Under the pieces are notes generated by a model that was not told where the DNA came from, ran no database searches, and worked only from the letters and a program-made list of their open reading frames with translations. Below, one piece after another: positions 1 to 63,478 of a DNA stretch of 64,000 bases. This stretch comes from Glandiceps talaboti (taxonomy: Eukaryota > Hemichordata > Enteropneusta > Spengelidae): positions 26,369,614 through 26,433,613 of the forward strand of contig NC_135557.1 in NCBI RefSeq assembly GCF_964340395.1, in the 5' to 3' direction. Numbering within the stretch: the first letter of the stretch is position 1; every line of letters starts with the position of its first letter. Both the position numbers and the translations under genes were made by a program.

Positions 1-352
1 CAGGTCACATTGATGTTTTTTCGAACTTGTTACGCTTAGCCAATCGTAACCTCTCCTGACCCATTGTACCATCTGTTATATCTCTTTGCTTTACGATGTA
101 AATCGGAATAAATAGTTGAAATATTTTCCGTCAACTGCGAAAATTATTTGCATACCCACAACACCTATACTGATCAATTGTGCAACAGCCGGTAAGGCAA
201 GTGAAATCGCAGCTGACACATATTCAAACAAGTTACTGTTCACTCTATTTTATACAGATACCAAAATGAACGGCACATTCTTCACTGTCAGAAATCGATT
301 TCTTGCTACATTTATCAGGGCGCCAATTTATTGATGTTAGTTCATTTCATTT

Positions 353-1459
353 TGGTAGAATGTAGCAAGAGTCCATATTCATTCAATCTGGCTATCTTAA
401 TGTGTAGCAAGAATCCATATTCATTCAATCTAGCTATCTTAATGTGTAGCAAGAATCCATATTCATTCAATCTGGCTACCTTAATGTGTAGCAAGAATCC
501 ATATTCATTCAATCTGGCTATCTTAATGTGTAGCAAGAATCCATATTCATTCAATCTGGCTATCTTAATGTGTAGCAAGAATCCATATTCATTCAATCTG
601 GCTAACTTAATGTGTAGCAAGAATCCATATTCATTCCATCTGGCTACCTTAATGTGTAGCAAGAATCCATATTCATTCAATCTGGCTATCTTAATATGTA
701 GCAAGAATCCATATTCATTCAATCTGGCTACCTTAATGTGTAGCAAGAATCCATATTCATTCAATCTGGCTATCTTAATGTGTAGCAAGAATCCATATTC
801 ATTCAATCTGGCTACCTTAATGTGTAGCAAGAATCCATATTCATTCAATCTGGCTACCTTAATGTGTAGCAAGAATCCATATTCATTCAATCTGGCTATC
901 TTAATGTGTAGCAAGAATCCATATTCATTCAATCTGGCTATCTTAATGTGTAGCAAGAATCCATATTCATTCAATCTGGCTAACTTAATGTGTAGCAAGA
1001 ATCCATATTCATTCCATCTGGCTACCTTAATGTGTAGCAAGAATCCATATTCATTCAATCTGGCTATCTTAATATGTAGCAAGAATCCATATTCATTCAA
1101 TCTGGCTACCTTAATGTGTAGCAAGAATCCATATTCATTCAATCTGGCTATCTTAATGTGTAGCAAGAATCCATATTCATTCAATCTGGCTACCTTAATG
1201 TGTAGCAAGAATCCATATTCATTCAATCTGGCTACCTTAATGTGTAGCAAGAATCCATATTCATTCAATCTGGCTATCTTAATGTGTAGCAGGGATCCAT
1301 ATTCATTCAATCTGGCTAACTTAATGTGTAGCAAGAATCCATATTCATTCAATCTGGCTATCTTAATATGTAGCAAGAATCCATATTCATTCAATATGGC
1401 TCTCTTAATGTATAGCAAGAATCCATATTCATTCAATCTGGTTATCTTAATGTATAGCA
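353..1459. repeat. 42-bp minisatellite with 378-bp higher-order repeat
   Basis: About 26 tandem copies of a 42-bp unit built around tgtagcaagaatccatattc. Because 42 is a multiple of three, both strands stay open and give long repetitive ORFs (14-aa period) that I do not regard as genes. Variant units recur in the same order nine units apart: the unit carrying the attccatc variant is at about 633 and again at 1011, exactly 378 bp later. This shows that a nine-unit block was duplicated as a block. Copies at the right end (after about 1370) are more diverged, as is usual at array edges. Confidence 0.95.
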
Positions 1460-1587
1460 TGTACAGTTTGTTGGTTTCTGCATGGTTGTATCAAACTTTG
1501 AACAGTAACTTGCAACGCGCTGTATTTTGTTCCGTAACATCTACTTTCGCTGATTTCTTCCTTGTGATTGTGACAATAGTATTTTAA

Positions 1588-2560
1588 GTAGAGCTTTTTG
1601 ATATTGAACCTCTAGCAAGCAAGACCAACATTCCAATATTCCAAAACCCCTTTACGAAAATACAATTTACTGACGTGAATAATTGGCAAGTGTTTGGACG
1701 ACATGGTAAGTACTAGTGAGTCTACTTTTAAAAATCTGTTGTATTTCGAAACTTTAGCATATTTCATCCGACAACCAATTCAATAGATGTGCCTAAGATC
1801 GGACATTTCTACTGAATCATTCGACCCACAAGAGGTTAATTCAGCTCATTCTTTCAATGATATTTTTTTTGTCAAACGCACTGTGGAGCAAGCTTTCGTA
1901 TGACAACGTTTTTAAGTGATAAGAGATCACTTAGACTTTCAAACAAATTGGTGCCGGGGCGAACTCTTCCTTAAAGGCCCATCATTCAATCCCAAGTTCT
2001 TGTATTACTTCTTTCTTAATATCAGGAGCGACATAATGCATACGATCGTTCTATGTTCCGCACCAACCGGTTATATAACTGTACAAGGCAACACCCAAAT
2101 TTAATTGTTATTAGAACTGGGTTCTTATTGTGTATAAGTTGATAATTTTGCCCTAAGCATTCGGAGATTCAAAATGAGATTGGTCAATTGTTTAATGAAA
2201 TAAATTAGCCTGTTTTGTATGTAAACCAGAAATCTATGTAAAAAAATAAAAAAGCAAAAACAGGGGCTTAACAGAAGCAGACAACAACATCGATGTCGTA
2301 AATGATAGTGTGACATCTGATCTTTAAGACCTGGTTTCGAAGACCAACTTGGTGCAATTAAAAGTTGTTTACAACAAAGAGAAGACTTATTTTGTATTAT
2401 GATAGAGACTCTTCGACTTCAAACTTAAATGAGGGCTATTCATCGTGAGTGATTGACAGCAATGTCACGTGGATGACGCATGTATTTGTAACTGGATCAT
2501 TTACATATGACAAATAGAACTACCTGTAAGCTTAGAGCTAAACTCTAAAAATGGAACACA
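1588..2560. other. gene-free upstream region
   Basis: No exon-like reading frame, RNA gene or repeat is visible between the minisatellite and the promoter of the CAP-domain gene. The short frames here have no recognisable protein features. Confidence 0.6.
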
Positions 2561-2566
2561 TCATTC

Positions 2567-2575
2567 TATAAAAAG
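2567..2575 (+). promoter_or_regulatory. TATA box of the CAP-domain gene
   Basis: TATAAAAAG lies 76 bp upstream of the start codon at 2643. That spacing would put transcription start near 2597, within a plausible initiator (ctcatac), and leave a 5' leader of about 45 nt. The strong TATA box is typical of a highly or inducibly expressed secreted-protein gene. Inferred from position and sequence only. Confidence 0.6.
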
Positions 2576-2642
2576 GTGACATTGGTGACCATGCACCTCA
2601 TACATTGAACTATCATCATTGATACTACGTCTAACACTGATA

Positions 2643-9327
<6,685 letters not shown>

Positions 9328-10203
9328 AAAAATCAATACACAAAATGAATGTGTATTTTTCATTAACCATTTTTTATGCATGTTTATATAGTTATGTAGT
9401 AAATTAGAATTAACAGTTACGTTCTATGGAATCATATCTATACTGATTTCAGGTTTTTGTATTCTATATAAGGAGTCAGACACCTTATCTTCCTCATTTT
9501 ATCACAACTAACATTTTTTTAAAACCATTATTGCATGTTGCATTTCCCACCTTATTAATACAAGAAAATCACAGTATGTTCATTACAAATAAAACATAAA
9601 TAAAACTATATCCATGACAAAATTCTATTTTGTCTTATTTTTATCAACTATTTGCATATTCCTTCATCTAATTCGTATTCGTAGCGAGATTCTATCATAT
9701 GTTAAGTACTGTCGCATTTTATGACGTTTTCTGTCAATTGATCTAAGGGAACCCCCTCCCCACCCCCGCCAACAGCTCTGCTGTGAAGGCGCAAACTTCA
9801 GATATACAAAGAGTCAGTGGTATTTATTACTAAAAAAATCTAGTTACTCACGTTTTGATGTTAACGATCAAACTCAGTCGCAACATGAATATGTTAAGGT
9901 ACAATTCGTATGGGTTGGAGTTGCGGGTTTGCGGGTAATTAAAACTTTGCAAATTCGGAAACGAAGGATAAAACAATTAGGGGATGTCTCCTCCCACGGT
10001 GAGCGCCTTTTTTGAAAATGAGAACATGTATGAGGTGATTATATTAAGAGCCATAACATATCAAACCTTACACATAATTGAAAGCCTTAGAAAACTTGAA
10101 TACAACGTAGTCTTCAATACCTTGGTACTATTACTATTTTACTCCCAGTACGTACATGTATATTATATGGATCTTGTCCACATTTTAACCATATAACTGT
10201 GTA

Positions 10204-10267
<64 letters not shown>

Positions 10268-10564
10268 GAAATTAAAAATCGCCGTGGATGCAAACGACCG
10301 CTCCTGGGAATTAATTTTACATTAAATCAAATCATGAGTGAAATATAACATGCACCCACCTTTTCAGAATATCAACAATTTTTACAACCCCCTCTTTTCT
10401 CCCCAATATTTTTATGTATGCCCCCCCCCCCCCCCTCCATTCATTCTCGCAAGCCATGGCATTTTTTCCCGGCTGACGCAACGCCTTTCGGCGTTGGCTG
10501 ATAAGACTCGCCGTAGAGGGCGGTGATGTATGACGATGGGGATTAACCGGATGGGAATTACTAG
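9328..10564. other. intergenic region with poly(A) signal, (CA)n and a stable hairpin
   Basis: Contains AATAAA at 9588-9593 (likely 3' end of the CAP gene), a (CA)n run at 10203-10265, a C13-14 run at about 10423 and a GC-rich hairpin at 10475-10500. I see no exon. The missing 5' exon(s) of the next gene should lie here but are not recognisable. Confidence 0.5.
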
Positions 10565-11552
<988 letters not shown>

Positions 11553-11563
11553 TGTATGGATTA

Positions 11564-11632
11564 GATTAAAATAACATAGGGACCTGATAGAACTTATTCA
11601 TTGCGTGTTGTCTATAAGAGTAACATGATAAT
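11564..11632 (+). pseudogene. partial tandem duplicate of the gene's 3' end
   Basis: The last 45 or so coding bases (from aacatggggacctgatagaa) are repeated just after the stop codon, with a few differences and a 5-nt insertion. The second copy is not in frame with the gene. It shows a small recent duplication of the exon end. Confidence 0.8.
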
Positions 11633-11639
11633 GTATGAA

Positions 11640-12750
11640 TTGTCTTAAAATAGGAAAATCAAAGTGAAATATCCATGATCATATGAACAGAACTAAATGG
11701 CTGATCTTCTCTTGTAAAGACTATCATAAAGCGACATCATTACGAAAACGGCTACGATATTAGTAGCTTTCGAGGACATTTTACTACATTTCATTAAGTC
11801 GCACTTTATAAACTGTCACAATATTGCTAGTAATTACCCCCCCCCCTTCGTTTTTTAAAATATATTTTACAGTGAAAGGTTAGTTGTTCCGTTCCACAAA
11901 TGATCCAATCATACTCGTTTGTGATTGGCCGGCCAGACGACGCACCGGATATGACGTCATCAACAAGTATAATATAATTGGGGCAAATGAAAAGATTCGA
12001 CTTATAAATAATTCGTACTTTGTGTATATCAACAGTTCATTCAATTTGTGTATCATCAAACTATATAGTAAGAAATAGGCAAGAAATTAAACATCATATG
12101 CCAGTCTTTTACTTTCCATCACAAACCATGTTCCAGTTTTATTTCTCTTCACATTGCATATCCTCTTCTAAATCTTAATATTGTGATCTTAATAATCACC
12201 ACATCTAGCACAGACCTATACCATAAAACACATTATAAATGATTGGTCAAGGTATCCTAAACCTGGTATGTGCATAAATTACACCAAATTATATCATCTG
12301 TATATTTACGGTTATCGATAAAAGTGTTCAAGTATAATATGCTATACATCACTCCAAATTAATGTCTTACAAAATAAATTGATTTTAATATACAAACAAG
12401 ATATTAGTGAGGAATACATTTTTTTAAATGTATACATTCTACAATATCATCTAAATGCAATTAAGTTCTTACCATTTGGATTCCATGTTAAATGTTTTGA
12501 ATCCTAGAGGATCTTAAACTTTAGTCAATATTCTTTCCTTACGTCAGTCATCCTTGATCTATTTGATATCAGACACATAAATAGCCAGCTGTTCACAAGG
12601 TTTACCTACGATCCACTATCAATTCCATATTAATAGTGCGCCCTCTCTTATGATTATTTACCCTATTTTCCGTAAACATTTTATGTAATCAAAGAACATT
12701 TTTGTAACATAAGAATTATATCATTACATATTTTCAATAGTGCAATAACA
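11640..12750. other. AT-rich intergenic DNA
   Basis: No coding exon, RNA gene or strong repeat recognised. Short frames lack protein-like features. Confidence 0.5.
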
Positions 12751-12756
12751 ACCTCG

Positions 12757-13170
12757 GTTAAGCCTCTGATTAACTTTGTGGATATCTCTAATTGTATGTA
12801 CATACACACGCAGTCTAACCACCCACCCAGCATCATCAAGAACATACCGTCAGCCATCGGCCGTAGAATTTCCGACATATCATCCGACGAACACATCTTC
12901 AACCAGGCAGCCCCACTGTACCAAAATGCACTAAAAACCAGCTGCTACAAAGAGAACATCACGTACACCAGCACCCCGACGCAGAAAAACAAGAAAAACA
13001 GAAATAGAAACACCATCTGGTTTAACCCACCATACAGCAAAAACGTAGCCACCAATGTAGGCAAACGATTCCTCAACCCTAATCACAAAACATTTCCCAG
13101 CAGACTCCAAGTTACACAAAATATTCAACAGAAACAATGTCAAAGCATAGACCCTACACCAATTATGACG
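12757..13170 (+). mobile_element. degraded Penelope-like retroelement fragment
   Basis: The frame reads YIHTQSNHPPSIIKNIPSAI, then RISDISSDEHIFNQAAP and NTIWFNPPYSKNVATNVGKR. These phrases are typical of the region between the reverse transcriptase and the GIY-YIG endonuclease of Penelope-like elements of aquatic invertebrates. The continuation (LHKIFNRN) appears in another frame, so the copy is decayed. No reverse-transcriptase core and no GIY-YIG domain is visible. Assignment rests on remembered family phrases, not on a search. Its presence matters because Penelope-like elements are known carriers of hammerhead ribozymes, which are abundant in this window. Confidence 0.65.
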
Positions 13171-13179
13171 ACGTATTGA

Positions 13180-14185
13180 TAATAACAAGACAGCTAGGAC
13201 TAGAATGGGCTGATCTAATTCTACGATATATTCTGCTATATAATGTTGATACGTACATTATTGCATAAATAATACAGCAACCAAAATGCTCATGACAGTA
13301 AATTATGTATTAGTTCCTCCTTTGGTCATATGGCATGTCTATGTCACTGAATTGTATGTAATAACTACTGGAAAAAAGCTGAGTGATTTAGTCGAATTAT
13401 AATAGGTCAAGTATTCATGCTCTGAATTTGGTACAAATACAAGAAAATAATATAGCAAAGTTGATAAACCTCAGACCCTTTCACAGGTGACCTGAGAATA
13501 AGCATACTGGTTAGCTCTGCAGCACAGACATCTGATGTTCATAGCACCAGTTACGGATCTGTACTGAAATTGCAAGCCAACAAAGATATTTAGTGATTGG
13601 TATTTATATGAAAAAGTTCACTTTTATCCTACAATTCTTAGGCCAAATCTCAGTTATGCAACCTCGTCTGTGTATGCTCAATAACCAGCTGGTCGACCCT
13701 GTGACCATAACCACCTGTTGGAAGAGGCTGGGCGAAATGCCATTCAAAACACTCTCCAGGTTAGGATGGTTGTATAATGGGAATACTCACACGACGATAT
13801 GTAAGATGAAACGGAAAGAGATAACCGTGACAATGCAATTATCTAATGTTAGGTTAAAATTACTTGCCCCTAGGTTTCAGTTTTTCCTACAGGCGATTTC
13901 GCTCATAGTGTACTTCTTGTGGCTGTGTTCAGCCATCTTTACTTGGATATAGCCCTATATGATGTTCTGGGATTCTACAAGGACAGCCAAAAGTATAGAC
14001 TTTCTTTTGACGAGGTTTGATATTCTGAAACTATCCTATAGCTCGTGAATACTACGAATTTATGACTTCAAATATGGTCACCACTGGAAACAGAATAACA
14101 TGGAATTGTAGGCCGGAAATGGAAATGACACATTCTATGTATTAGCTGAAAATGACACACTGTTTTATGTACAGTAGCTTACTAT
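13180..14185. other. intergenic region between the retroelement and TRPC gene A
   Basis: A 119-codon plus-strand frame at 13593-13952 has no recognisable features and is probably chance. The 3' UTR of TRPC gene A (minus strand) must start just left of 14186, but I see no clear AATAAA. Confidence 0.4.
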
Positions 14186-33433
<19,248 letters not shown>

Positions 33434-36400
33434 ATTTCAATAATCTCTGAGATTCACTGAAGGACGACTAGGAATGTTATAGAAATAATTACCAAATCAA
33501 CGTCCAAAAATGGCAGTGATACGTGACGTAAATTTGTTATATAATTTGTCAGCTGACTACAGAAAATGGGGTCTGGTCATCTTAATCGTGAACGTAAAGT
33601 CTGTGGACTAGGGGCAAAGGTTCTAGTACTGGTGAGGGACGGAGGAAATAAAAATCTTTTGATACAAGGGGTGTGGTGTTTGTAAAGTTTTCCACGGTTC
33701 ACTATTGCCTTTGGATAACCCAACCCAACCCACCCTCGTAGCAGAACGACTCCCTTAACCATATTAATAGAAATACAGCACATTCTCAGAGGGTCTGTTC
33801 TAAACTGGGTTTTTTTTTTATCACGTATGGTCTTTTCAGACTTCATTGTCTTTTGTCACCATACCTTGATCTAGCTATAGTTTGTTAATATATGGTTGCA
33901 TCTGTTAGTATGTTCCTATAAGGTATAAGTTGTTATAAAGAAATGACCAATTATACCATTCCTTTACACCACTCATGTCAACTGGTTTTTGTTCCAACAC
34001 GTACACAACCCTGCCTCTGACACAAGTTAAAACGTGTTTTGTACAACTCAAATAAATCACACTAGACCATAACGACTGAAATTCCCATGCCTAAAATTAT
34101 AAGCTCCCAGTTCTCGTAAAAAAGCTTGTCATGTTCTCACTCGAGGATCACTGACCTAGTGGAAACCACATGGACATCTAATACAACAGTTTTTTACGAC
34201 AATGACACGGGCCACTGACGCATTACTGGCTTGAAAAGGCCAGTATATAGGTCATAGAAATCATTAATAATCTATTGATTCAATGGTTGTCTTTTGACCA
34301 TCCGACTGCAACTTCTATTATACATAATACTGTCTGTTTCGTCTGTCGTCTGTTTCCCAGGGGTCTACACTAAGTTTATTTCCCAGGGGTCTCTACTAAG
34401 TTTATGTAGTTGGTTTAAATTAGTTATATTCACAAACCTCACCCATTTACAAATCTGCTACAGTCTGTTTGCATGGTTGTTATCTCTCTGTAGCACGCGA
34501 CATGTGCAAAATCATAAATTTCATGTTTATGCATAGACCGTGTCTATAATTTATATAAATCGCTGTAAGACAGTGCAATGCAATTCTGTGACTTTATTTA
34601 AACCACGTGCACTTTAAAGACAGTGCAATATCATGTAACCCTCTGTAAAATAGCACAGTGTCATACTATAGCTGGGTTTTTAGCCAAAGAACTAATTGTG
34701 TACTACCTAATCGTACACAGGAGACGCTGAATACATATACACCATGGAAACCAGTACGTATAAGCTAGTAGATCACCAGCTTGCAAAATTGGATCAACTT
34801 CATGATGACAACCGTTCATTGTTGCACGCCAGAAGAATATTTTGTTTACGTTTAAATCACACCTGCCATGATTATCGTAAAGTCATGTACGTAGAATACA
34901 GATAAATTATCTACTGATTAACCATGCATGGTTCATTATACAACCCAACGATATCCACCACAAACTTATTATATCTTATGACATTGAGAATGGAAGATCT
35001 AATATGTCAATTGTCACTATCAACCATGGATACCAGTATTACCATACACAGCGCACACTTATCTGATAACTTATTGTACAGTACCCTGTCCATTCTCTAT
35101 AAGAGAAGGTCAAGATGGAACAAAGAAGAGTATATCTATTACTCACTGGCCATTGTAATTTAACGTGACCATTTGTATAGGTTTCTATCAATTTTACAAT
35201 TCGTAAGCAGAACACGTATAACATACCACAACTGTGTATACCATTGTTATGGGATTAAGACTAAACAAGAAGGCACTTTAGTGTGTTGGGCGTCCAACAG
35301 CAGTGTATTTTATAGACGTGCACAACTTTGAAATATTTCGTCCAAAACTATATCAAGTTGCCTACCACCTAGATATCAACCAAATTTAGGTTAATTTAAC
35401 AGGTGTTAATGGTGTTCTATCGAGTTGAGAAAGTTATTGCAGAGAGAGAGAAATAACACGTGACCAAACTCGTCACATGACGTCACGAAATGGACTTAAA
35501 ATGGATTCCACATGCACTTTAAAATGTTTGGTAAATAATTAAGTGAGTGTGTGTATGTGAGAGTGTATGTATGGGTAGGGGGTAGGATATATAAAGTCTG
35601 CCACCAATACCATGGCAGTAAATACTTTAAAATGCGTTTTTGTTGCATCAACAAAAATGTTATGGTTTGTTACATCTCAAGGTGAGACTACAGTTCATAG
35701 AGTCACGTTTTCAGATCAGTTATACTAAGCACCTGACATTGGGTACACACGTACATATGAAAGGGTAATGTATCTACAAGAATCGAACACTTACCTTCAA
35801 GTAAAATATAGCTTCAACTAGTGACACACTCTTTGTCTCCGTTTCTTGTTACTCAGTTCGGTGTAAAAAAGGAAATGTCACAGCTTCAGCTACTCCATTC
35901 TGGTAGTTCTCCCACACATAGTCGATGTGTGAGCGACAGCAGCAGACTATTTAATATGCAAACGTTGTGTACAATATACATATGGCCTCCATGCTTCAAC
36001 GATTACGCTAAGTGCGTACTTTAAAACGCTGCTGACACTTTGTGTGAACTTTCTTTGTATTATAGATAGAGTGCTCTAACGTTAGCAAAGTTACTCTCAG
36101 TGATTTATTAAAAAGGATAAAGTCTGGACTGTGTGTGTAGACTCCACAACAAACATTCAATACTGCAATTTATTCAAAAGTGATTATTTTACTGATATTC
36201 AGCACAGTAGATACCCCAATAGCTCTTCTACATGCCAGAAATTGCTTGACGCTTGACCAAGAAGATGTAAAATGAATTAAAGTGTGTACCTGATATTAAT
36301 TTCAAACCTGGCCATGTCTATAAACTTTATTAGCTGAGCAATATGCAAATTAAAAGGTATGTTTGGACAGGTTTGTATGTTATGTACACATTTATTCTAC

Positions 36401-37415
36401 TTACATAGTTAATGAATTCACGACCGAATAGTAAATTATACCTGACTTCATATTTCAACGTTATTAGGATGTCAAGCTACTAAAGTGAGTCAGATCTTTC
36501 ATCTGAGATTACTAAAAATAAAACTTTATGCAATTGTGAACAAGAATACACAATTGCTGTGTATGCATAGTTTGATATGTACATCAGATTCATATGACTG
36601 GCAACTTTTAAAAAGAACCATACTTGACCCTTGACCCTGTCCACCTTAAAGGGACATGGAACAAACCTGTGTATAGCAGTAATATTTGATTCCATGTTGT
36701 TGAGAAACGATATCATAATTCAGAAAATCCAAAACGAATGGAAAGTTTTAGGAGACACTGTGACTGGTATGCCATTCTTTCAAAAGCCAGAAAAAAATGA
36801 CATTTGTGCACGTTGTTATTGGTACCACCCCGCAATACCTTAAACAGTAAGTAAATAATATATCAATTATAAAAACTTACACTAGATAGGACATAAAGTG
36901 GTAACCGTTATTCTCGTGCACTCCACACTTTAGATGGATGAGATAGAACATGGCAGCACCCATACAATTATTACATATTTTTGTGAAAACGCACACATGG
37001 TCTCATCATGCCACTTGCTGACTTCTTTGCAGCTCACAGTGTGAGCTATAATGAAATTATTTACCGGTACTGATAAACAAATGTCACAACTCTTTATCAC
37101 TCAATCTTTCCTACTGATAGTTGCTCCAAACTTTCACTGCATTCTGTACGTTTGTAATCAGTCATCTTTGCTTGCTACTAACGGTATTTCCGTTACTATT
37201 TCTTTAAACTGTGCGTTGGCAGCCAGGAAGAGAAACCCGTCACCAGTAAGTGTGGATATGTAAGTGCTGTAGTGACATATAACTCGTATTTTAACCCACT
37301 TAGTTCAGACAATCGAAATTAGATATGGTTGCTTCCATACGCAGCATTAATATAAATTGTCAGCAGACAAAGGAAATATCAGATTCATTTAAGATCACCG
37401 TGTAGGAGCTTCACT
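33434..37415. other. intergenic region between TRPC A (5') and TRPC B (3')
   Basis: It should hold the promoter of gene A and the terminator of gene B. About 50 bp upstream of the start codon resemble the same region of gene B (gagattcactgaaggac at about 33450), so this is probably shared 5' UTR. No TATA box, exon, RNA gene or large repeat was recognised over the remaining 3.5 kb. Confidence 0.45.
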
Positions 37416-51499
<14,084 letters not shown>

Positions 51500-51730
51500 C
51501 TTTCATATAACCCCAGAGATTCACTGAGGGACAAGGGAAATGATACAGACTCAAATCACTATTCGCTTCTAATGTTGTTGTGCCTGTCTATCTGATAAAT
51601 CATCTTAATCGCAACCCGATGGTCGTTTGAAAATCTACTTCAAAGCTTATAAGCCAAATTACTATGCACAACACAGATTGTTAAAATCATTCTGCTTTAG
51701 ACTACAAAAACATTTATATCAAATTAATTT

Positions 51731-51761
<31 letters not shown>

Positions 51762-51810
51762 GCGTACGTACGTACGTACGTACGTACGTACACACGCGCA
51801 CACACACACA

Positions 51811-51850
<40 letters not shown>

Positions 51851-54389
51851 CAAACACAGAAGCCAGAGAGAGAAGCGTATGCCAAACAATATCTAAATTA
51901 CATAACATGTATATTTTATCCTCTATACTATTCCTATATATGACTTACTGTTCACTGTATATGACAAATTGAAGACAGTTTAAAACCTATTGTTGCCACT
52001 AGCTGTTGACGCAATGCTGACTGCATATACACTCTAAGTTCAAATTCGAAACTACACTTTCCTTGTATGGAAAGGATAGAAATGACATGCACTTTGTATG
52101 CGGACAACCTTGTCTGGGATGACTATTGTCTTTGGGTATGTTTTCTGTGTGATGCTATCAACAGATCCATTACATGATCAACACAATTTCTATTCATTAT
52201 CGTGTGTTAACTGTAAGACATGTACAATCTTGTGTCAGGTTTTGATGTCTTAGCTAAGGTATTTAGATCTTGTGTTAATGCATATCCTGTGGAGGTGGGG
52301 GGGGGGGGGTAAGTTACAGAGGAAGGAAACCCATATGCTTGTCTTCATATGTTATCAGCTAATTCTCCAGGAGTACACATAAGGTGTTTAATTGCTCAGC
52401 CGCACCTCTATCCCTGCTGTAAACATTCGCCTTCTCCAGGAGTACACATAAGGTGTTTAATTGCTCAGCCGCACTTCTATCCCTGCTGTAAACATTCGCC
52501 GTCTACCTTATATTCCTGCAACTGGGACGGTTTTTAAAAAACTGTTTTGTTAAATACAATGACTTTCTCGTAATATCATACATCCTGAACAGTCTCGTAC
52601 ATACGTAAACACTGTTCCGCACAGTACCAGCATTACGTAGCATTCGCAATATAGTCTCGAATATATACGTGCATAACCACTATTCAATACTGTCTCAGAA
52701 TTGCACGGTATTGGCAATACAGTCACGTACATAACCACTATCCCACACTGAATAATACATATGACATGACAGCATATAATACCATTCTCATTATCTGTAC
52801 TTACAGGTCACATGGGGACAAAGCAGGATGTAATGTCTACTTACTCTTTTATGACATCATATAAGTGTTCCATTAATACGCTTCAATAGACTACCCAGCA
52901 CGCCCAGGCACCAGCGCAGTACACAACACAACTATATAAACAATTGCTATGCAGTGAAAACTAGCTAATAAGATAATTGGTGCACCAAGCTTTAAATAAT
53001 AATATGCCTTACATATAGACACCCATATAACAGACAAATTCATGTGCTATGTTCCTTGTTTGTTCCAATGGAAAAGTGACAACTTAATGAAGTTGTGAGT
53101 GACTGAGTTCAAACCGTAATGGTATGACCTGAGCATAAAACGGTCTCTGACAGGTCTTAAAATGTTTGAGAAATAATGGAAGGTGTTGAGGTCTTGTATG
53201 GAGTCTGGTACCGAGGTCATTGAGGTTGAGTACATAATACGTCTTTTGATACACACAAACAAGACAAAGGTCATGGATATCTCAAGACAAGTTTAGAATT
53301 ACAACATACTTACTTTTTCACGCCATATGCTACACATATTTCATATGTGGACCGTTAGGATTTCCCTTACAACAAATTTTAGACAAAACATCGTGCATCG
53401 TTTTTAATCAGCAGACCTGATTGTCGACGTGAATTTGTAAGTCACAACTTATGACCTTAACAAGAACATTGTAGTTCTGTTCTCTGTTGGTTCACGTAAT
53501 CGAACCAATCATGTGACTGTATTTAAGATAACTCTTACCTTCGTATGAACTATAATATCATCGGAACGTGTCCACTCCCTGTCACGGTTTATCTCTCCGC
53601 AGTTCGGTCAAGAGAGAAGAAATATAACAGCTTAACCCGTTCCCTCCAGGTGTTTCTTCTATTTGAAAACATGGAGGCGTTGTTGGGAGTGAAATAAATG
53701 GACTACGCACAATGTACTGAATTGCATACATACCTTTCGTCCTTCGCGCTCCAGTGATATGCAAATTAGCATGGTGGTGACACCATGAGAATTTAACGTG
53801 AACTACGATTAAATAAAGACTGTAGACTATGCTCTATAACATAGCCGTCTGATCTGTGCGCCTTTGTCACGTTTATTGGAAAATAAACTTTACATCAGCA
53901 ACAATTTAGACGTCACGATGTTAGTTTTATGTTGTTATGTTTTTTGTTTGATAAACTAATACAAAGTTGCGTTTTTTCTTCACCCTGAAAAGTTTACCTA
54001 AACAACAGTGTAATTTCTACTTATTGATGAGATGTTTGAATACTTATCTAAACAATAAGTAATATCAACTATCCCCTATATTGCTTTCATCTGGAATTTA
54101 TTTTCCGATTTCTCAAGTTCATGGATGTCGTCATATTGCCCATTTGGGTCCGCCCTCTAGAGTTCATCCAGGGAAATCGTGATAACGACACAAAGTCCTA
54201 ACCTTGAACCTGACACTGAATAGCATTGAAATTTGGCATCGACCATGATTTTGAACCGAAATACGCATCAACTTGATTTAATTAACTGAGTAATTCAGTA
54301 TAAAATTACGACAACAACAGCTATAGATAATGAATGCGTGAAATGTGACCTTATGGAAAATAAATGCATGCATGCATGCATGCATGCAT

Positions 54390-54472
<83 letters not shown>

Positions 54473-54664
54473 CACACACACGCACACACACACATACATA
54501 CATACATACATACATACATACATACATACATACTTTATTCTATGATATGTGTACATCGTCTGACATGAACATTTCTTCAATAATGCTGATTTGGTAAGTA
54601 AATATGTGTAATAAGTTAGAGTAAATCCTTTACATGTAGTATGCACAGTTAAAGTGTAATATCT
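51500..54664. other. intergenic region between TRPC B (5') and TRPC C (3')
   Basis: Contains a compound microsatellite (CA/CG/CGTA) at 51731-51848, a G10 run at about 52297, a 68-bp direct duplication at 52364-52503 (unit starting ctccaggagtacacataagg) and a (GCAT)n(GCAC)n(CATA)n tract at 54363-54533. No exon, RNA gene or clear promoter seen. Confidence 0.5.
54363..54533. repeat. (GCAT)n/(GCAC)n/(CACA)n/(CATA)n microsatellite
   Basis: About 170 bp of tetranucleotide repeats about 130 bp downstream of the TRPC C stop codon. Long ORFs here are artefacts. Confidence 0.95.

Positions 54665-63478
<8,814 letters not shown>

Noticed and set aside
353-1459. Long open frames on both strands over the 42-bp array (about 418 and 372 codons)
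   Set aside because: The frames exist only because the unit is a multiple of three with no stop. Both strands are equally open and there is no splice or start context.
351-1460. CRISPR-like array
   Set aside because: Units are contiguous with no unique spacers, and the DNA is animal nuclear. The same holds for all other arrays here.
13593-13952. 119-codon plus-strand frame
   Set aside because: No recognisable domain, no exon borders or promoter, composition like the surrounding DNA.
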